A DNA stretch of 8,181 nucleotides from CAYLNK01 sp964384675 (GTDB lineage: Bacteria > Acidobacteriota > Thermoanaerobaculia > UBA5066): assembly GCA_964384675.1 (NCBI GenBank), contig CAYLNK010000310.1, positions 1-8,181 on the forward strand, written 5' to 3'. Below the pieces are notes generated by a model. That model searched no databases. It was given only the letters and a program-made list of their open reading frames with translations, and was not told the DNA's origin. The translations under genes and the position numbers were made by a program. This document shows, one piece after another, positions 5,911 to 8,181 of the stretch (position 1 is the stretch's first letter; each line of letters starts with the position of its first letter).

Positions 5911-6759
5911 ATGACACCTTCCGGGACCCGAACCCATGCTCTCCTCAGGATGGTTCACCCTGACCGGCGTCGGCCCGCCCGGTCGAAATCCCGCCCGGAC
6001 CGACCGCGTTCCCACACCTTGCGGCTGACCCGGGTCGGCCTTCTCCTCGGCGTGGCGGCTCCGCTCGGGGCGCTCCTCCTGCGGGCGGTGACGGTTTCGC
6101 CCGTCGCCGACGTGACGGAGCACCTCTTCTTCTACCTCTACATCGCGCTCGGCGCCTCCGTGGTCTCCGCCGCGTTCGGGTACGTGGTCGGCCGCGCCTT
6201 CGACGCCCTCGCCGAGAGCCGCGAGTCCTTCCGGGTCCTCTCGGAGATCGACGAGCTGACCGGGCTGCCGAACAGGCGCTCGTTCGAGGCGGCCCGCCTG
6301 AGGCTGTCGGCCGAGGCGAACGCCAACGGAGTCCCCCTCGGCTGTCTCTACCTGGACATCGACGAGTTCAAGCGGTTCAACGACGACTTCGGCCACACGG
6401 CGGGCGACGAGGTGCTCGTGGTCCTGGGCAAGATCCTCGGCCGCGTCGGCCGGCAGGGCGACGTGCCGGCTCGCCTGGGCGGCGACGAGTTCGGTCTGCT
6501 GATGCCAGGTGCCACGCGGGAGGCCGCGCAGGGCGTCTCGGAGCGGATCCGCAAGGAGCTCCGCGAGGCGGGGCTCGAGATCCCGAACCTGACGATCACG
6601 CCGGCCGTCTCGATCGGCATGGCGTTCGCGCACGAGAAGGGGGCGCTCGACCGCCTGGTGCGCGATGCCGACGCCGACCTCTACGAGGGGAAGCGCAACC
6701 GGCGCCGCGCCCGCGAGGAGAGCCACGCCGCCGCCCTCGTCCCGCCGGAAGAGGGGTGA
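5911..6759 (+). CDS. Membrane-anchored diguanylate cyclase (GGDEF domain)
   Basis: This 282-aa protein should synthesise cyclic di-GMP from two GTP. The first ~42 residues are strongly Arg-rich and probably cytoplasmic. Two membrane segments follow at ~43-60 and ~72-95, with only about ten residues between them, so there is no real periplasmic sensor. A GGDEF domain runs from ~105 to 263: DELTGLPNRR (114-123), LYLDIDEFKRFND (146-158), GHTAGDE (161-167), LGGDEFGLL (189-197) and VSIGMA (233-238). The signature is intact, so catalysis is expected. The product-inhibition I-site RxxD is present as Arg181-Asp184, with the usual five residues before GGDEF. The ATG at 5911 has no good Shine-Dalgarno. 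Met14 (5950) is an alternative that would keep both membrane segments. The gene is separated by 96 bp from the VOC gene and converges on the aldolase gene. It shows no evident link to NAD metabolism. Confidence 0.9.
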   Translation: MTPSGTRTHALLRMVHPDRRRPARSKSRPDRPRSHTLRLTRVGLLLGVAAPLGALLLRAVTVSPVADVTEHLFFYLYIALGASVVSAAFGYVVGRAFDALAESRESFRVLSEIDELTGLPNRRSFEAARLRLSAEANANGVPLGCLYLDIDEFKRFNDDFGHTAGDEVLVVLGKILGRVGRQGDVPARLGGDEFGLLMPGATREAAQGVSERIRKELREAGLEIPNLTITPAVSIGMAFAHEKGALDRLVRDADADLYEGKRNRRRAREESHAAALVPPEEG

Positions 6760-6771
6760 GTCCGAGGCCGG

Positions 6772-7659
6772 TCAGGAGCCGGCGAGCCGCAGGAGCCGGG
6801 CGATCTCGACCCGCCCGACCTCGTCGAGGGGCAGCAACGGCGGACGCGGCACGCCGCAGGGCCGGCCCAGGAGCTCCAGGGCGGCCTTCAGCCCCGGCAC
6901 GCCGTGCTGGCTCGAGACGGCCCGCGCCACCGGCAGGAGGCGCAGGAAGAGGCTCCTCGCCTCCTCGGCACGGCCCGCGGCCGTGAGCGACAGCAGCGCC
7001 GCGCACTCGTCCGGGTAGACGTTGGCGACCGCGAGGATCGCTCCGGCGATGCCGAGACCGAGCGCCGGGAGCGTGGCGGGGTAGCTGCCGCAGAAGACCG
7101 CGAACGGCTTCCCGCCGCGCGTCAGGCGCACGGTCTCGGCGAGCGGACCGATGTCGCCCGCGCTGTCCTTCATCCCGGCGATGTTCGGATGGCGCGACAG
7201 CTCGGCCACCGTCGCGGAGGCGATGCTGAGGCCCGTGCTGGCCGGCACGTTGTAGATCAGCACCGGCACCGGCGAGGCGTCCGCGACCGCCGTGAAGTGC
7301 GCCACGAACGCCGCGTGAGTCATGGAGCCCTTGTAGTAGAAGGGCGTCAGGACGAGGACCGCGTCGCAGCCGACGCCGGCCGCGCGGCGGGTCATCTCGA
7401 TCGTGGCGTGCGTGGAGAGCTGGCCGGTCCCCGAAAGGACGAGCTTCCCGGGGCCCGCGGCCTTCCGTACCGTCGCGTAGACGCTCTCCGCCTCGCCCGG
7501 GGCCAGGTGGGGCGCCTCGCCGTTCGAGCCGAGAGCCAGGAAGCCGGCCACGGCGGTCCCGTTCAGGCGCTCCACGTGGGCCGAGAGCGCGTCGAGGTCG
7601 AGCGCGCCGTCGGAGCGGAAGGGGGTCGGCACGGGCGGAAAGACTCCGGCGAGGTTCAC
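6772..7659 (-). CDS. DapA-superfamily class I aldolase, 4-hydroxy-2-oxoglutarate aldolase-like
   Basis: From the GTG at 7659 this is a 295-aa TIM-barrel aldolase of the dihydrodipicolinate synthase/N-acetylneuraminate lyase family. Landmarks are GVFPPVPTPF near the N-terminus, GSNGE (44-48), TPFYYKGSM (105-113), YNVPASTG with catalytic Tyr136, and GMKDSAGD with Schiff-base Lys164. A GVPGLK segment and PPLLPL lie near the C-terminus. It is not a true DapA: the Arg of YNVPGRT that binds the substrate carboxylate is replaced in YNVPASTG, and GTTGE is GSNGE. The pattern resembles the human HOGA1 type, which cleaves 4-hydroxy-2-oxoglutarate to pyruvate and glyoxylate. That specificity is inferred from motif likeness only. 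A GTG at 7689 would add ten residues but leave just 2 bp to the divergent gene. The family's usual N-terminus and a -10-like TATCAT seven bases before 7659 favour the shorter form. Confidence 0.82.
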   Translation of the reverse strand: MNLAGVFPPVPTPFRSDGALDLDALSAHVERLNGTAVAGFLALGSNGEAPHLAPGEAESVYATVRKAAGPGKLVLSGTGQLSTHATIEMTRRAAGVGCDAVLVLTPFYYKGSMTHAAFVAHFTAVADASPVPVLIYNVPASTGLSIASATVAELSRHPNIAGMKDSAGDIGPLAETVRLTRGGKPFAVFCGSYPATLPALGLGIAGAILAVANVYPDECAALLSLTAAGRAEEARSLFLRLLPVARAVSSQHGVPGLKAALELLGRPCGVPRPPLLPLDEVGRVEIARLLRLAGS

Positions 7660-7666
7660 GCAGGCG

Positions 7667-7672
7667 ATGATA
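7667..7672 (-). promoter_or_regulatory. -10-like TATCAT consistent with a leaderless aldolase transcript
   Basis: On the minus strand TATCAT differs from the consensus -10 at one base and ends seven bases before the GTG at 7659, so transcription would start at the start codon itself. No Shine-Dalgarno precedes either candidate GTG. No convincing -35 is visible 16-18 bases upstream, where TCATCT is found. The element lies in the 32-bp gap before the divergent gene, whose ribosome site GGGAGG (7681-7686) is next to it. Confidence 0.35.
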
Positions 7673-7691
7673 GCGACCCCGGGAGGCACAG

Positions 7692-8181
7692 ATGACCGAT
7701 CGCCGACGAGCCGTCCTCGCGTCTCTCCTCGCCCTGCTCTCGCTTCCGGGCGCGCTCCGCGGGGGCGAGGCGGACGAGCTGAAGGCCGCCCGCGCGGTCT
7801 TCGAGAGGAACCTCGACGCGATCCGCCGCCGCGACCGCGCCGGCTACCTGGCCTGCTACCTCGACGCGACGACCCTCGCCCGCACCGGCCCGAAGGGGAT
7901 GTCGCTCGGCTTCGCCGAGCTCGCGAAGCAGACCGGCGAGGCGTGGCCCGACCCCTTCGTGGCCGACGACCTACGGCTGGTGCGTGTGGCGAAGGGCCTC
8001 GTCTACGGGACGTACCGGTACCGCGTCCGCTTCGGGAACGAAGAGCACGCCGGGCTCTCCGAGCGCCTCTTCGTCGAGACGCCGGCCGGCTGGAAGATCG
8101 CGGTGACCACCGCGTTCGAGGCGCCGCCCGGCACGCCGCCGCCGCCGCGCGCCCTGGTGGGCGCGACGCTCGTGGACGGCA
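7692..8181 (+). CDS. Secreted NTF2-like (SnoaL/DUF4440-type) domain protein, possibly fused to an amidohydrolase (3' truncated)
   Basis: The frame is open from the ATG at 7692 to the right edge (163 codons), so the 3' end is missing. GGGAGG with a five-base spacer supports this start. Residues 1-~25 form a signal peptide: TDRRR, a hydrophobic core AVLASLLALLSLPGAL, then RGGEA as a possible cleavage region. Residues ~27-142 look like an NTF2-like fold: a helix with RAVFERNLDAIRRRDRAGYLACY, a middle LGFAELAKQTGEAW, and late strands with YGTYRYRVRF and GWKIAVTTAFEA. A proline-rich linker (144-152) leads to RALVGATLVDG, which strongly resembles the first strand of metal-dependent amidohydrolases of the imidazolonepropionase-like group. 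Substrate and function are unknown. The NTF2 assignment rests on pattern only, and the fusion needs the sequence beyond the window. Confidence 0.7.
   Translation, partial: MTDRRRAVLASLLALLSLPGALRGGEADELKAARAVFERNLDAIRRRDRAGYLACYLDATTLARTGPKGMSLGFAELAKQTGEAWPDPFVADDLRLVRVAKGLVYGTYRYRVRFGNEEHAGLSERLFVETPAGWKIAVTTAFEAPPGTPPPPRALVGATLVDG

Noticed and set aside
5311..6726. Minus-strand 471-codon open frame opposite the VOC and diguanylate cyclase genes
   Set aside because: It is a shadow of two well-supported plus-strand genes, with no recognisable fold and biased composition.
6767..6783. Hairpin GCCGG-N7-CCGGC between the converging cyclase and aldolase genes, as a terminator
   Set aside because: The stem is only 5 bp, it overlaps the aldolase stop codon and no T-tract follows on either strand. 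Such stems are common at this base composition.
6772..7659. Annotation of the aldolase as dapA (lysine biosynthesis)
   Set aside because: The carboxylate-binding Arg of YNVPGRT is absent and GTTGE is replaced by GSNGE, so DapA activity is not supported.

Overview
The window is about 8.2 kb of very GC-rich, tightly packed bacterial chromosome (roughly 70% G+C by eye). It has no RNA genes, insertion sequences or CRISPR. Strong G/C third-position bias, GTG and probable CTG starts, short or absent 5' leaders, and a eukaryote-like 4-hydroxy-2-oxoglutarate-aldolase-type protein beside a secreted NTF2-amidohydrolase-like protein suggest a free-living high-GC lineage such as Acidobacteriota, Myxococcota or a candidate phylum. 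The sequence alone does not settle the taxon.

Layout. (1) Bases 2-352, plus strand: the 3' end of a gene ending in a GYF_2-type domain. (2) Bases 372-3481, minus strand: a compact operon read pncB - prs-like - nrtR. It encodes nicotinate phosphoribosyltransferase, a diverged PRPP-synthetase-like protein, and the Nudix-family NAD regulator NrtR. (3) Bases 3482-3575: a 94-bp divergent control region with back-to-back promoters and a palindrome lying inside the pncB promoter. (4) Bases 3576-5814, plus strand: a long-form nicotinamidase, a short-chain dehydrogenase and a VOC/glyoxalase-fold protein, with stop/start overlaps at both junctions. (5) Bases 5911-6759, plus strand: a two-TM diguanylate cyclase. 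(6) Bases 6772-7659, minus strand: an aldolase resembling 4-hydroxy-2-oxoglutarate aldolase. (7) From 7692, plus strand, running off the end: a secreted NTF2-like domain followed by what looks like the first strand of an amidohydrolase.

The coherent unit is the NAD salvage locus at 372-4619. Nicotinamidase would convert nicotinamide to nicotinate. PncB would join nicotinate to PRPP to give nicotinate mononucleotide. The Prs-like protein would supply PRPP or a related phosphoribosyl donor. NrtR is the likely sensor-repressor, acting at the palindrome in the divergent region. The later steps (nadD, nadE) are not in the window. The dehydrogenase and VOC protein are translationally linked to the nicotinamidase, but their role is unknown. 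The remaining genes look like ordinary chromosomal neighbours.

Points most worth a second look: the operator-like palindrome, an NrtR with a complete Nudix box, a Prs homologue altered at several substrate-binding positions, probable leaderless starts, a CTG start, and a possible NTF2-amidohydrolase fusion.
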